From: Nocardioides rubriscoriae
Lineage (GTDB): Bacteria; Actinomycetota; Actinomycetes; Propionibacteriales; Nocardioidaceae
Direction of reading: 5' to 3'
Assembly (NCBI RefSeq): GCF_008087085.1
Contig: NZ_VIYJ01000009.1
Coordinates: 62,001-126,000, forward strand
DNA length: 64,000 nt
Of this stretch, positions 16,044 to 24,672 are shown in pieces (positions within the stretch are counted from its first letter, which is position 1; every line of letters begins with the position of its first letter). The translations under genes were made by a program, and so were the position numbers. Under the pieces are notes generated by a model. The model did no database searches. It saw only the letters and a list, made by a program, of their open reading frames with translations, and was not told the origin of the DNA.

Positions 16044-17380
16044 GAAGCGATCTCCTTGTCGAGCAGGGTGAGGACCTCGTCGTAGATCGAGAGCGCCCGG
16101 GCGCACTCGTCGTCGGTGACGACGCACGGGGGGACGACGTGGATGCGGTTGTCGGCGGCGAAGGGCACCAGCCCGCGGGACAGGGCCTCCTTCTTGGCCA
16201 GGCCGATCAGGGCCGGCGGCACCGGCGCGCGGGTGGCCGGGTCGGTGACGAGGTCGAGCGCCCAGAAGACGCCCAGCCCACGCACCTCCCCGACCACCGG
16301 GTGGCGCTCGGCGAGCTCGTGCAGGCCCGGGCCCAGCACGTCCGCACCGATGCGTCTGGCGTTGTCGACGATGCCCTCGGACTCCATCGCGTCGAGCGCG
16401 GCCACGATCGAGGCGCAGGCCAGCGGGTGGCCGGAGTAGGTGAGCCCGCCGGGGAAGACGGCCTCGTCGAAGTCGGCGGCGATCTCGTCGCCGATGATGA
16501 CCCCGCCGACGGGGACGTAGCCGGAGTTGACCCCCTTGGCGAAGGCGATCAGGTCGGGGCGTACATCGAAGGTGTCGAGGGCGAGCCACTCCCCCGTCCG
16601 GCCGAACCCGGCCATCACCTCGTCGAGGATCATCACGATGCCGTGGGCGTCGCACAGCTCGCGGACCCCGGCGAGGTAGCCGGGCGGCGGCACCAGGACC
16701 CCCGCCGTACCGGGGATGGTCTCGAGCAGCACGGCCGCGACCGAGGCGGGGCCCTCGCACTCGATGACGCGGCGCAGGTGGGTGAGCGCCCGCTCGCACT
16801 CCTCCTCGGGCGTGGTCGCCCAGAACTCGCTGCGGTAGAGGAACGGCCCGAAGACGTGCACGTGGGACCGGGCGTACTCGTTGGGGACGCGGCGCCAGTC
16901 ACCGGTCGCGACGACGGCGGCCCCGGTGTTGCCGTGATAGCTGCGGTAGGTGGAGACGACCTTGTCGCGCCGGGTGTGCAGGCGCGCCATCCGGATGGCG
17001 TTCTCGACCGCGTCGGCGCCGCCGTTGGTGAAGAAGACCTTGTGCATCCCGTCGGGCGCGCGGTCGGTGATGCGTCGGGCGGCCTCGCCGCGGGCCAGGT
17101 TGGCCGTCGACGGCGCGATGGTCGCGAGCGTGGCGGCCTGCTGCTGGATCGCCGCCACGACCGCGGGGTGCTGGTGGCCGATGTTGACGTTGACCAGCTG
17201 GCTGGAGAAGTCGAGGTAGGTGCGCCCCGCGTGGTCCCACACCGTCGAGCCGAGCCCGCCGGCCAGCACCAGCGGGTCGAGCGCGGCCTGCGCGGACCAC
17301 GAGTGGAAGACGTGGGCCCGGTCGAGGGTCCTGGTGTGCGCGTCGAGGTCTGTGGTCGCGGGGGTCTCGGTCACCGTCAT
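16040..17380 (-). CDS. class III aminotransferase (probable beta-alanine aminotransferase)
   Basis: 446 residues, PLP fold type I. Key blocks are DFSSQLVNVNIGHQHPAVV, FFTNGGADAVENAIRMAR, YRSYHGNTGAAVVATGD, MILDEVMAGFGRTG and the PLP lysine Lys282 in AFAKGVNSGYVPVGG. These are omega-aminotransferase features. It is co-transcribed with mmsA (ATGA overlap), so the pair would turn beta-alanine into malonate semialdehyde and then acetyl-CoA, completing pyrimidine breakdown. 3-aminoisobutyrate from thymine could be a second substrate. A triple-palindrome element separates it from the oxidoreductase gene upstream, so this pair may be transcribed separately. Confidence 0.9.
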   Translation of the reverse strand: MTVTETPATTDLDAHTRTLDRAHVFHSWSAQAALDPLVLAGGLGSTVWDHAGRTYLDFSSQLVNVNIGHQHPAVVAAIQQQAATLATIAPSTANLARGEAARRITDRAPDGMHKVFFTNGGADAVENAIRMARLHTRRDKVVSTYRSYHGNTGAAVVATGDWRRVPNEYARSHVHVFGPFLYRSEFWATTPEEECERALTHLRRVIECEGPASVAAVLLETIPGTAGVLVPPPGYLAGVRELCDAHGIVMILDEVMAGFGRTGEWLALDTFDVRPDLIAFAKGVNSGYVPVGGVIIGDEIAADFDEAVFPGGLTYSGHPLACASIVAALDAMESEGIVDNARRIGADVLGPGLHELAERHPVVGEVRGLGVFWALDLVTDPATRAPVPPALIGLAKKEALSRGLVPFAADNRIHVVPPCVVTDDECARALSIYDEVLTLLDKEIAS

Positions 17381-17433
17381 CGTCGTCGGTCTCCTTGGGT
17401 CGGGGTGGGTGGGTCAGGCTGGTCCCATGCGTC

Positions 17434-17522
17434 CCTGGTTTCACCGGCCGGCCGGTGAAACCAGGACTGGGACGACGAAATTTCATCGTCCCGGTCAGGC
17501 ATTCACCGGCCGGCCGGTGAAT
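17434..17522. repeat. triple-palindrome intergenic element, copy A
   Basis: Three consecutive palindromes. One is a perfect 32-bp palindrome at 17434-17465 centred on TTCACCGGCCGGCCGGTGAA. A 24-bp near-perfect palindrome follows at 17469-17492 (GGGACGACGAAA and TTTCATCGTCCC, one mismatched pair). A perfect 22-bp palindrome on the same core lies at 17501-17522. The same layout recurs in inverted orientation at 63193-63277. It lies in the 173-bp gap between the oxidoreductase and aminotransferase genes. Confidence 0.9.
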
Positions 17523-17553
17523 CCTGGGGCAGGTGGGACAAGCGGGCACGCCG

Positions 17554-18591
17554 TCAGGCCTTCGCGGTCACGTGGTCGCGCAGCGCGGGCATGATCGACT
17601 CGCCGTACAGGCGCATCGTCTCCTCCTTGTTGTCGTGCTGGAGGTAGATGGCGAACTGGTCGACGCCGATCGCCTTGAGCTCCTCGAGCTTGGCGACGTG
17701 CTGCTCGGGGGTGCCGAGGAGGCAGAAGCGGTCGACGATCTCGTCGGGCACGAAGTCGACGTGGTCGTTGTCGGCCCTGCCGTGGGAGTTGTAGTCGTAG
17801 CCCTCGCGGCCCTTGATGTAGTCGGTCAGCGCCTGCGGGATGTCCTGCCCCCCACCCGAGTCGCCGTACTTGGCGACGATGTCGGCCACGTGGTTGCCGA
17901 CCATGCCGCCGAACCACCGGCACTGCTCACGCATGTGGGCCAGCGACTCGGGGCTGTCGTCGCCGACGTAGGCCGGTGCCGCGACGCAGAACGTGATCGC
18001 GTCGGGGTCGCGGCCGGCGTCGGCGGCGGCCTTGCGGACCGCGCCGATCATCCACCGGGCGATGTCGACGTCGGCGAGCTGGAGGATGAAGCCGTCGCCG
18101 ACCTCGCCGGTGGTCTTGAGCGCCAGCGGGCCGTACGCCGCCACCCACACCTCCAGCGCGGAGGTGCGCGCCCAGGGGAACTGCAGCGTGGTGCCGTTGA
18201 CCTCGACGGGCCGGCAGTTGGCCAGCTCGCGGATGACGTGGGTGGCCTCGCGGACGTCCTTGAGCGTGGTCGGCTTGCCGTTGAGCACTCGCACCGCGGA
18301 GTCGCCGCGGCCGATGCCGCAGACCGTGCGGTTGCCGTACATCTCGTTGAGCGTGGCGAAGACGCTGGCGGTGACGGTCCAGTCGCGGGTGGCCGGGTTG
18401 GTCACCATCGGCCCCACGATGACCCGGTTGGTCTCGTGGAGGATCGCCGAGTAGATGACGTAGGGCTCTTGCCACAGCAGGTGGGAGTCGAAGGTCCAGA
18501 CGTAGTCGAAGCCGTGCTCCTCGGCCTGCTTGGCCAGGCCGACGGTGCGCCAGGCGGGTGGGTTGGTCTGCAGCACGACGCCGAAGTCCAT
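17554..18591 (-). CDS. LLM-class F420-dependent oxidoreductase (TIGR03842-like)
   Basis: 345 residues with the luciferase-like monooxygenase/F420 TIM-barrel pattern: MDFGVVLQTNPPAW, AEEHGFDYVWTFDSHLLWQEPY, NPATRDWTVTASVFATLNEM, CGIGRGDSA and the C-terminal LLGTPEQHVAKLEELKAIGVD. This matches the TIGR03842 group of F420-linked enzymes often found with hydantoinase genes. It follows dihydropyrimidinase on the same strand, with a dispersed repeat between them. The cluster has no recognisable flavin/FeS dihydropyrimidine dehydrogenase, so this enzyme may perform the missing uracil or dihydrouracil redox step; this is inference. Confidence 0.85.
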   Translation of the reverse strand: MDFGVVLQTNPPAWRTVGLAKQAEEHGFDYVWTFDSHLLWQEPYVIYSAILHETNRVIVGPMVTNPATRDWTVTASVFATLNEMYGNRTVCGIGRGDSAVRVLNGKPTTLKDVREATHVIRELANCRPVEVNGTTLQFPWARTSALEVWVAAYGPLALKTTGEVGDGFILQLADVDIARWMIGAVRKAAADAGRDPDAITFCVAAPAYVGDDSPESLAHMREQCRWFGGMVGNHVADIVAKYGDSGGGQDIPQALTDYIKGREGYDYNSHGRADNDHVDFVPDEIVDRFCLLGTPEQHVAKLEELKAIGVDQFAIYLQHDNKEETMRLYGESIMPALRDHVTAKA

Positions 18592-18606
18592 GGGTGTCCT
18601 TTCCAC

Positions 18607-18640
18607 GGTGGTTGAGGTGCGACGAAGGAGCCTCGAAACC
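18607..18640. repeat. dispersed GGTGGTTGAGGTGCGA...CCTCGAAACC repeat
   Basis: A 34-bp element: GGTGGTTGAGGTGCGA, an 8-bp spacer, then CCTCGAAACC. It lies in the 65-bp gap between dihydropyrimidinase and the LLM oxidoreductase. Its minus-strand reading GGTTTCGAGGC matches the copies near 3039 and 48882. Confidence 0.7.
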
Positions 18641-18656
18641 CCGTCGGGTCGTGGGG

Positions 18657-20102
18657 TCAGGTGAGGTACTGGGTGAGTCCGCGCCTGAGGTAGCGCCCGT
18701 GGCCGGCCCGCCCGTGGAACTCGCCGTCGGAGACGACGACCGAGCCACGGGAGACGACGACGTCGACGTGGCCGTCGACCTCGTAGCCCTCCCAGGCGGA
18801 GTGGTCCATGTTCATGTGGTGGGTGCGGCCCTCGCCGACGCCGATCGAGGTGTGGCCGGCCGGGTCGTAGACGACGAGGTCGGCGTCGGCGCCGGGAGCG
18901 ATGACGCCCTTGGTGCCGTAGAGGCCGAACATCCGCGCGGGGGTCGTCGAGGTGATCTCGACCCAGCGCTCCAGGGTGATCTCGCCGGTGACGACCCCCT
19001 GGTAGAGCAGGTCCATGCGGTGCTCGATCGAGCCGATGCCGTTGGGGATCGCGCGGAAGTCGCCGCGGCCGAGCTCCTTCTGGTCCTTCATGCAGAACGG
19101 GCAGTGGTCGGTGGAGACCATCTGCAGGTCGTTGGTGCGCAGTCCCTGCCACATGGCGTGCTGGTGGCCCTCGGCGCGCGAGCGCAGCGGGGTCGAGCAG
19201 ACCCACTTGGCGCCCTCGAACTCGCCCCACGTCGGGTCGCCCGTCGCGCCGAGCTGCTCCTCGAGCGAGAGGTAGAGGTATTGGGGGCAGGTCTCGCCGA
19301 AGACGTTCTTGCCGCGGTCGCGGGCCGCGGCGATCTGCGCGACGGCCTGCTTGGCGCTGACGTGGACGACGTAGAGGGGCGACTCGGTGAGGTCGGCCAG
19401 CATGATGGCGCGGTGCGTGGCCTCCTCCTCCATCTGCCAGGCGCGGGCGACGCCGTGGAAGTAGGGGGTGGTCTTGCCCTGGTCGTAGAGCTGCTGGGCC
19501 AGGACGTCGATCGCCGGGCCGTTCTCGGCGTGCATCATCGTCATCAGGCCGAGCTCGGCGGCCTTCTGCATGGCCCGCAGGACCTGGGCGTCGTCGGAGA
19601 AGAAGATCCCGGGGTAGGCCATGAACAGCTTGTAGCTGCTGATGCCCTCCTCGACCAGGGTCTCCATCGCCTTGAGCGACTGCTCGTCGACCCCGCCGAT
19701 GATCTGGTGGAAGCCGTAGTCGACCGCGCACTGGCCGCGGGCCTTGTCGTGCCAGGCCTCCAGCCCGGTCTCGACGGCCTCGCCGGTCTTCTGCACTGCG
19801 AAGTCGATGATCGACGTCGTGCCGCCCCAGGCCGCGGCGATCGTGCCGGTCTCGAAGGTGTCGCTGGCCTCGGTGCCCCCGAAGGGCAGCTGCATGTGGG
19901 TGTGGGCGTCGATGCCGCCCGGGACGACGTACTTGCCGCTCGCGTCCACGACCCGGTCGACGGAACCGGCCAGGTCGTGGCCGAGCAGCGTGGACCCCGG
20001 CGCCAGGACCGCGACGATCGTCTCGCCGTCGACCAGGACGTCGGCGGCGCTGCGACCGGTCGCGCTGACGACGGTGCCGCCGGTGATCAGCAGGGTGGCC
20101 AC
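18657..20102 (-). CDS. hydA: dihydropyrimidinase
   Basis: 481 residues, amidohydrolase superfamily. Binuclear zinc ligands are His67 and His69 (DAHTHMQLPFGG), the carboxylated lysine is Lys158 (ISSYKLFMAYPG), further ligands are in VVHVSAKQA and the Asp in STDHCPFCMKDQK. The length is usual for D-hydantoinase/dihydropyrimidinase. It opens the ring of dihydrouracil or dihydrothymine to N-carbamoyl-beta-amino acid. The GTG at 20102 follows the TGA of the nitrilase-type gene by one base, so the two are coupled. Confidence 0.93.
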   Translation of the reverse strand: MATLLITGGTVVSATGRSAADVLVDGETIVAVLAPGSTLLGHDLAGSVDRVVDASGKYVVPGGIDAHTHMQLPFGGTEASDTFETGTIAAAWGGTTSIIDFAVQKTGEAVETGLEAWHDKARGQCAVDYGFHQIIGGVDEQSLKAMETLVEEGISSYKLFMAYPGIFFSDDAQVLRAMQKAAELGLMTMMHAENGPAIDVLAQQLYDQGKTTPYFHGVARAWQMEEEATHRAIMLADLTESPLYVVHVSAKQAVAQIAAARDRGKNVFGETCPQYLYLSLEEQLGATGDPTWGEFEGAKWVCSTPLRSRAEGHQHAMWQGLRTNDLQMVSTDHCPFCMKDQKELGRGDFRAIPNGIGSIEHRMDLLYQGVVTGEITLERWVEITSTTPARMFGLYGTKGVIAPGADADLVVYDPAGHTSIGVGEGRTHHMNMDHSAWEGYEVDGHVDVVVSRGSVVVSDGEFHGRAGHGRYLRRGLTQYLT

Positions 20103-20103
20103 C

Positions 20104-20952
20104 TCAGGCCTGCGCGATCCGCGTGTAGGAGTCGGGCCGGCGGTCGCGGTAGAACTGCCAGTCGTCGCGCATCTCCTGGACCATCGCGAGGTCGATGTCA
20201 CGCACCAGCAGCTCCTCCTGGTCGGCCGAGCCGCGCTCGCCGACGAAGTTGCCGCGCGGGTCGATGACCTGGCTGGTGCCGTAGAAGTCGACCGCGAGGT
20301 CGCCGTACTCGTTGTCCTCCTTGCCGACCCGGTTGGGCTGCAGCACGAAGTAGCCGTTGGCGACGGCCGCGCACGGGCCCTCGACCTCCCACAGCCGGTT
20401 GGAGAGCCCGGGCTTGGTGGCGTTGGGGTTGAAGACCATGTGGGCGCCGCCCAGCCCCAGCTCGCGCCAGCCCTCGGGGAAGTGGCGGTCGTAGCAGATG
20501 TAGACGCCGACCTTGCCGACCGCGGTGTCGAAGACGGGGTAGCCGTTGTTGCCGGGACGGAAGTAGAACTTCTCCCAGAACCGGTCGAGGTGCGGGATGT
20601 GGTGCTTGCGGTAGGAGCCGAGGAGGGTGCCGTCGGCGTCGACGACGACCGCGGTGTTGTAGTAGACGCCGGTCTGCTCCTCCTCGTAGATCGGCAGGAC
20701 GTGCACCATGCCGAGCTCACGGGCGAGCGCCGCGAAGCGCTGCACGACCGGGCCGTCGGCCGGCTCGGCGAAGCGGTAGTACTTCTGGTCCTGGGTGATG
20801 CCGAAGTAGGGGCCGTAGAACAGCTCCTGGAAGCACATGACCTGCGCACCCTGGGCGGCCGCGTCGCGTGAGAACTGCTCGTGCCGGTCGAGCATCGACT
20901 CCTTGTCACCGGTCCACGTGGTCTGGCTGATGGCGGCCTTGACGATGGTCAA
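20104..20952 (-). CDS. nitrilase-family N-carbamoyl-beta-alanine amidohydrolase
   Basis: 282 residues. The catalytic triad of the carbon-nitrogen hydrolase fold is visible: Glu in CFQELFYGPYF, Lys in YRKHHIPHLDRF and Cys153 in YICYDRHFPEG. The FWEKFYFRPGN segment is typical of beta-ureidopropionase-like members. It would hydrolyse N-carbamoyl-beta-alanine to beta-alanine, CO2 and ammonia, the step after dihydropyrimidinase. The start is a TTG at 20952 with a strong GGAGGAG 5-6 bp upstream; the long upstream ATG frame begins in the promoter region and encodes residues without similarity. It is the first gene of the catabolic operon, divergent from the MocR regulator. Confidence 0.88.
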   Translation of the reverse strand: MTIVKAAISQTTWTGDKESMLDRHEQFSRDAAAQGAQVMCFQELFYGPYFGITQDQKYYRFAEPADGPVVQRFAALARELGMVHVLPIYEEEQTGVYYNTAVVVDADGTLLGSYRKHHIPHLDRFWEKFYFRPGNNGYPVFDTAVGKVGVYICYDRHFPEGWRELGLGGAHMVFNPNATKPGLSNRLWEVEGPCAAVANGYFVLQPNRVGKEDNEYGDLAVDFYGTSQVIDPRGNFVGERGSADQEELLVRDIDLAMVQEMRDDWQFYRDRRPDSYTRIAQA

Positions 20953-21046
20953 CGGGTCTCCTCCGGGTCGGCGTGGTCCACGGTCCCGAACGCCCGGTCG
21001 AGGCCTCGCGGAACTGTTATCGTCCGAGTTGAACATTTCGCCCATG

Positions 21047-21061
21047 TGACGCTCGTGTCAA
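21047..21061 (-). promoter_or_regulatory. candidate promoter/operator between the pyrimidine operon and mocR
   Basis: A TGAC-N6-GTCA inverted repeat (21047-21060) overlaps a consensus TTGACA -35 hexamer on the minus strand (21061-21056). The -10 is not clear; AAATGT at a 17-bp spacing and GATAAC further down are both possible. The position would let the MocR protein control the operon. The site starts 10 bp before the mocR GTG, so autoregulation is likely too. Confidence 0.35.
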
Positions 21062-21070
21062 GGATCTCGT

Positions 21071-22393
21071 GTGAATCTCGCCACCCTCGAGGACCGCACC
21101 CCCCGCGGGATCGCGGCCGAGCTGGGGCGCGCGGTCCGCTCCGGCGAGCTGGCTCCCGGCGAGCGGCTGCCCACCGTGCGCCACGTCGCCGCCGAGCTGG
21201 GGGTCTCCCCCGCGACGGTCAGCGCCGCCTGGCAGGCGCTGCGCCGCACCGGCCTGGTCGTCTCGCGCGGGCGGGCCGGCACGTTCGTGCGCGAGGCCCC
21301 CGAGCCCCGGCTCAGCCCGCGGGTCGCCGGGCTGCGCGGCGGCGCCGACGACGGCCTGCGCCTCGACCTGTCGCGCGGCACCCCCGACCCCGCCCTGCTC
21401 CCCCAGCTCGGTCCGGCGCTGCGCCGGGTCTCCGAGCGCGCCACGACGCCGGGCTACCAGGAGGAGCCCGTGCTGCCGGCGCTGCGGGCCGTGCTCGCGG
21501 CGACCTGGCCGTCGCCGACCGACCGGCTCACCGTCGTCGACGGCGCCACCGACGCCGTCGGGCGCGTGCTCGACCTCGTCGTCTCCTACGGCGACCGGGT
21601 GGTGCTCGAGACCCCCGGCTTCCCGCCGTTCTTCGACCTGGTCGAGGCTCTGGGCGGCGAGGTCGTGCCGGTCGAGCTCGACGGCGCGGGCGTGCGGCCC
21701 GAGTCGCTGCGCCGGGCACTCGAGTCGCGCCCGGCCGCCGTCGTGCTGCAGCCGCGCGCCCACAACCCGACCGGGGTCTCCACGACCCCGGCGCGGGCCG
21801 CGTCGCTGGCGCGGGTGCTGCGTCGTACGACGGCGACGCCGTGGGTCGTCGAGGACGACCACTCCGGCGCGATCAGCACCGCCCCCGACGTCTCGCTCGG
21901 CGCCTGGCTGCCCGACCGCGTGGTCCACGTGCGGTCCTACTCCAAGACCCACGGCCCCGACCTGCGGCTCGCGGCCCTCGGCGGCCCCTCCGACCTGGTC
22001 GACGCCCTCGTCGCCCGACGCATGCTCGGGCCGGCCTGGACCTCGCGGATGCTGCAGACCATCCTGCTCGACCTGCTGACCACGTCGCGGTCGATGGACG
22101 AGGTCGCCGAGGCCCGTCGCCAGTACTACGGCCGCCAACAGGCCGTCGTGGCCGCGCTGGCCGCGCACGGCGTCGACGTCGCGACCCCCGACGGCCTCAA
22201 CCTCTGGCTCCCGGTGCGCGACGAGCGCTCCGCTGTCCTGCACCTCGCCGCCCACGGCATCCGAGTGGCCGCCGGCACCCCCTTCCTGGCCGCGGGCACG
22301 ACCGGCGACTTCGTGCGCGTGACCTCGGGCCTGGTCCCGGCCGAGCAGGCCGACGAGGTCGCCTCGGCCCTGGCCGAGGCCGCTACGGCCTAG
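21071..22393 (+). CDS. MocR/PdxR family regulator (GntR helix-turn-helix fused to aminotransferase)
   Basis: 440 residues. Residues 10-75 form the GntR winged helix (GIAAELGRAVRSGELAPGER, LGVSPATVSAAWQALRRTGL). The rest is a fold type I aminotransferase-like domain with the PLP lysine Lys292 in VRSYSKTHGPDLRLA and the Asp/Tyr region VEDDHSG. MocR proteins bind PLP and a small amine as effector. The position divergent from the uracil/beta-alanine operon suggests that it senses beta-alanine or a related amino acid; this is inference. The start is GTG at 21071. Its TAG shares the palindrome CTAG with the stop of the convergent permease gene. Confidence 0.92.
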   Translation: MNLATLEDRTPRGIAAELGRAVRSGELAPGERLPTVRHVAAELGVSPATVSAAWQALRRTGLVVSRGRAGTFVREAPEPRLSPRVAGLRGGADDGLRLDLSRGTPDPALLPQLGPALRRVSERATTPGYQEEPVLPALRAVLAATWPSPTDRLTVVDGATDAVGRVLDLVVSYGDRVVLETPGFPPFFDLVEALGGEVVPVELDGAGVRPESLRRALESRPAAVVLQPRAHNPTGVSTTPARAASLARVLRRTTATPWVVEDDHSGAISTAPDVSLGAWLPDRVVHVRSYSKTHGPDLRLAALGGPSDLVDALVARRMLGPAWTSRMLQTILLDLLTTSRSMDEVAEARRQYYGRQQAVVAALAAHGVDVATPDGLNLWLPVRDERSAVLHLAAHGIRVAAGTPFLAAGTTGDFVRVTSGLVPAEQADEVASALAEAATA

Positions 22394-23136
22394 GCCGTAC
22401 GCCGCCGCAGGGTGACCGCGCCCAGGGCCAGACCGGCGCCGGCGTAGGCCAGGACGACGGCGACGTCCTGCCACACCTGCGCCGTGGCGCTCGTGAGGGT
22501 CAGGTGCTGCATGGCGTCGGTGGCGTAGGACAGCGGAAGAACGTCGCTCACAGCGCCGAGCGCCGCGGGCAGGTCGTCGCGCGGCACGATGAGGCCGCAC
22601 AGCAGGATCTGCGGCACCACGACGACCGGCATGAACTGCACGGCCTGGAACTCCGTGCGTGCGAAGGCGCTGACGAACAGCCCGAGGGCGGTCCCGAGCA
22701 CGGCGTCGGCGACCGCCACGACTCCCAGGAGCCACAGCGGACCGACCACCTGCAGGTCGAGCAGCTCCACGCTGACGCCGACGGCGAGTGCGGCCTGCAC
22801 GGCTGCGACCAGGCCGAAGGCGACGGCGTACCCGAGGAGGAAGTCGAGCTTGCCGGTGGGCAGGGCGAGCAGGCGCTCGAGGGTTCCGCTACTGCGCTCA
22901 CGCAGTGTCGTGACGCTCGTGACCAGGAACATCACGGTGAAGGGGAAGATCGCCAGCAGCCCGGGGCCGATGCGGTCGAAGACGTCGCCGCTCCCGTCGG
23001 CGGTGTCGAGGAACATCCACCACGTCAGCGTGATCAGCAGGCACGGCACCACGAGGAGCATGACCAGGGTCCGGCGGTCGCGACGCAGCTGGGTGAGCAC
23101 CCGTACGGCGACCGCGGCGAGGATCCGCGGGGTCAC
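22390..23136 (-). CDS. ABC-2 type transporter permease
   Basis: 248 residues with six hydrophobic segments and the ABC-2 permease pattern LRERSSGTLERLLALPTGKLDFLLGYAVAFG before the third helix. There is a large N-terminal external loop after helix 1 (TADGSGDVFDRIGPG). It is coupled to the ATPase by a GTGA overlap (start GTG at 23136). It ends tail-to-tail with mocR, the two TAG stops sharing the four bases CTAG. It is probably a drug or lipid exporter under the neighbouring TetR protein. Confidence 0.88.
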   Translation of the reverse strand: MTPRILAAVAVRVLTQLRRDRRTLVMLLVVPCLLITLTWWMFLDTADGSGDVFDRIGPGLLAIFPFTVMFLVTSVTTLRERSSGTLERLLALPTGKLDFLLGYAVAFGLVAAVQAALAVGVSVELLDLQVVGPLWLLGVVAVADAVLGTALGLFVSAFARTEFQAVQFMPVVVVPQILLCGLIVPRDDLPAALGAVSDVLPLSYATDAMQHLTLTSATAQVWQDVAVVLAYAGAGLALGAVTLRRRTA

Positions 23137-23894
23137 GGCCGGCGCCCCTCGACCAGGGACAGGAACGCCGCCTCGACCGTCGCGGCGCCGACGCTGCGCT
23201 TGACCTCGTCGGGGCTGCCGTCGGCGAGGATCTCGCCGTCGCGCATCAGCAGCAGCCGGTCACAGCGCTCGGCCTCGTCCATCACGTGGCTCGACACGAC
23301 CACGGTCGCCCCCGCGTCGGCGAGCCGGTGGAACAGGCCCCACAGCTCACGGCGCAGCACCGGGTCGAGCCCGACCGTCGGCTCGTCGAGGACCAGCAGG
23401 TCCGGGGCGCCGAGCAGCGCGACCGCCAGGCTGGCCCGCGAGCGCTCGCCGCCGGACAGGCGCGAGACGACCCGGTCGCGCAGGGCCTCGAGGTCGACCC
23501 GGCCGACGACGGAGTCGACGTCGTCGTCCCCCAGGCCGAGGACCCGGGCGAAGAACCGGACGTTCTCGGCGACGGTCAGGTCGTCGTACACGCTCGCGGA
23601 CTGGGTGACGTAGCCGATCCGGTCGCGCAACATCCGGCTGCCGGCGTCGTGGCCGTCGACCCGCACCGTGCCCCCGACGACGCGCTGCACCCCGACCAGC
23701 GCGCGCAGCAGCGTCGTCTTGCCGCACCCCGACGGGCCGAGCAGGCCGGTGACCCCGGGCCCGAGGTCGAGGTCGAGGCCGTCGAGCACGCGGCGCCCTC
23801 CGCGGACGACGACGAGCCCGCGCACCTCGACGACCACCTGGCCCGCACCCACACCGCCATCATCCGGGCCGGGCCGGCGGCGCGCCCGGGCCAT
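23133..23894 (-). CDS. ABC transporter ATP-binding protein
   Basis: 253 residues. Walker A is LLGPSGCGKTT, the Q-loop is GYVTQSASVYDDLTV, the signature is LSGGERSR, Walker B is LLVLDEPTVGLDP and the H-loop is VVSSHVMDEA. This is a DrrA/NodI-like exporter ATPase. The ATG at 23894 is chosen, although the first 25 residues are Arg/Gly rich and a later GTG is possible. Its TetR neighbour ends 22 bp upstream, so the unit reads tetR, ATPase, permease. Confidence 0.88.
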   Translation of the reverse strand: MARARRRPGPDDGGVGAGQVVVEVRGLVVVRGGRRVLDGLDLDLGPGVTGLLGPSGCGKTTLLRALVGVQRVVGGTVRVDGHDAGSRMLRDRIGYVTQSASVYDDLTVAENVRFFARVLGLGDDDVDSVVGRVDLEALRDRVVSRLSGGERSRASLAVALLGAPDLLVLDEPTVGLDPVLRRELWGLFHRLADAGATVVVSSHVMDEAERCDRLLLMRDGEILADGSPDEVKRSVGAATVEAAFLSLVEGRRP

Positions 23895-23916
23895 CGGACC
23901 CTTGCCGTCGTGGAGG

Positions 23917-24582
23917 TCACGTCCGGGCGGGTCGCGAGGCCCGTCCGGCCGGGTGGACGATCTGGGGCAGCTCGTGGTCCTGCGGGGGGTGCAGCGGCAG
24001 CACCTCGTCGTCGTCGCGACGACGGATCCCACCGAGCAGCACGGGCACGTAGCGCCGCCAGAGGTCGGGCTGGTCGGTGGTCGTCGCCATCGAGATCATC
24101 ATGGTGAGCACCGCCAGGTCGAGCACCTCGATCTCGGGCCGCAGCACGCCGGCCTCGCGGGCGCGTCGTACGACGGCGTCGACGGCCGGCTGCATCCGCT
24201 CGCGCGCGGCGTCGAGGCGCTCGCGGGCCTCGACGTCACCGACCATCGCCTCGAGCAGTCCGCGGTCGCCGGCCTGCGCCGCGGCCGACCTCTCGAAGAA
24301 CCAGACGAGCGCCTCCCACGGGTCGGCGACCTCGAGCGCACGGGCCGCCAGGGCGACCATCTCGTCGATGCGGTCGGCGAAGAGCGCGTCGACCAGGTCG
24401 GCCCGGTGGGGGAACCGGCGATAGACGGTGCCGACGCCGACACCGGCCTCGCGGGCGATCTCCTCGAAGCCCACGTCGAGGCCCCGCTCGGCGACGAGGC
24501 GGCGCGCGGTGTCGAGGACGACGCGGCGGTTGCGCTCGGCGTCGCGGCGCAGCGGCTTGGGGACCTCGGGCGGAGTGGGCAC
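23917..24582 (-). CDS. TetR family transcriptional regulator
   Basis: 221 residues. The helix-turn-helix lies at about residues 20-65 (ARRLVAERGLDVGFEEIARE, AGVGVGTVYRRFPHRADLVD). It is transcribed divergently from the DHA2 exporter and upstream of the ABC exporter genes on its own strand, so it probably represses both. The 90-bp spacer (24583-24672) is AT-richer than its surroundings and contains AAGTGGAGAACACCTT, a loose dyad that could be its operator. The start is GTG at 24582. Confidence 0.9.
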   Translation of the reverse strand: MPTPPEVPKPLRRDAERNRRVVLDTARRLVAERGLDVGFEEIAREAGVGVGTVYRRFPHRADLVDALFADRIDEMVALAARALEVADPWEALVWFFERSAAAQAGDRGLLEAMVGDVEARERLDAARERMQPAVDAVVRRAREAGVLRPEIEVLDLAVLTMMISMATTTDQPDLWRRYVPVLLGGIRRRDDDEVLPLHPPQDHELPQIVHPAGRASRPART

Positions 24583-24672
24583 ACGTCATGCTAACAAAGT
24601 GGAGAACACCTTCCGTTTCGTGCTACCGTCAATAACCGGAATAGCCCTTCCACTTGGACCCAAGGAGCCCCG

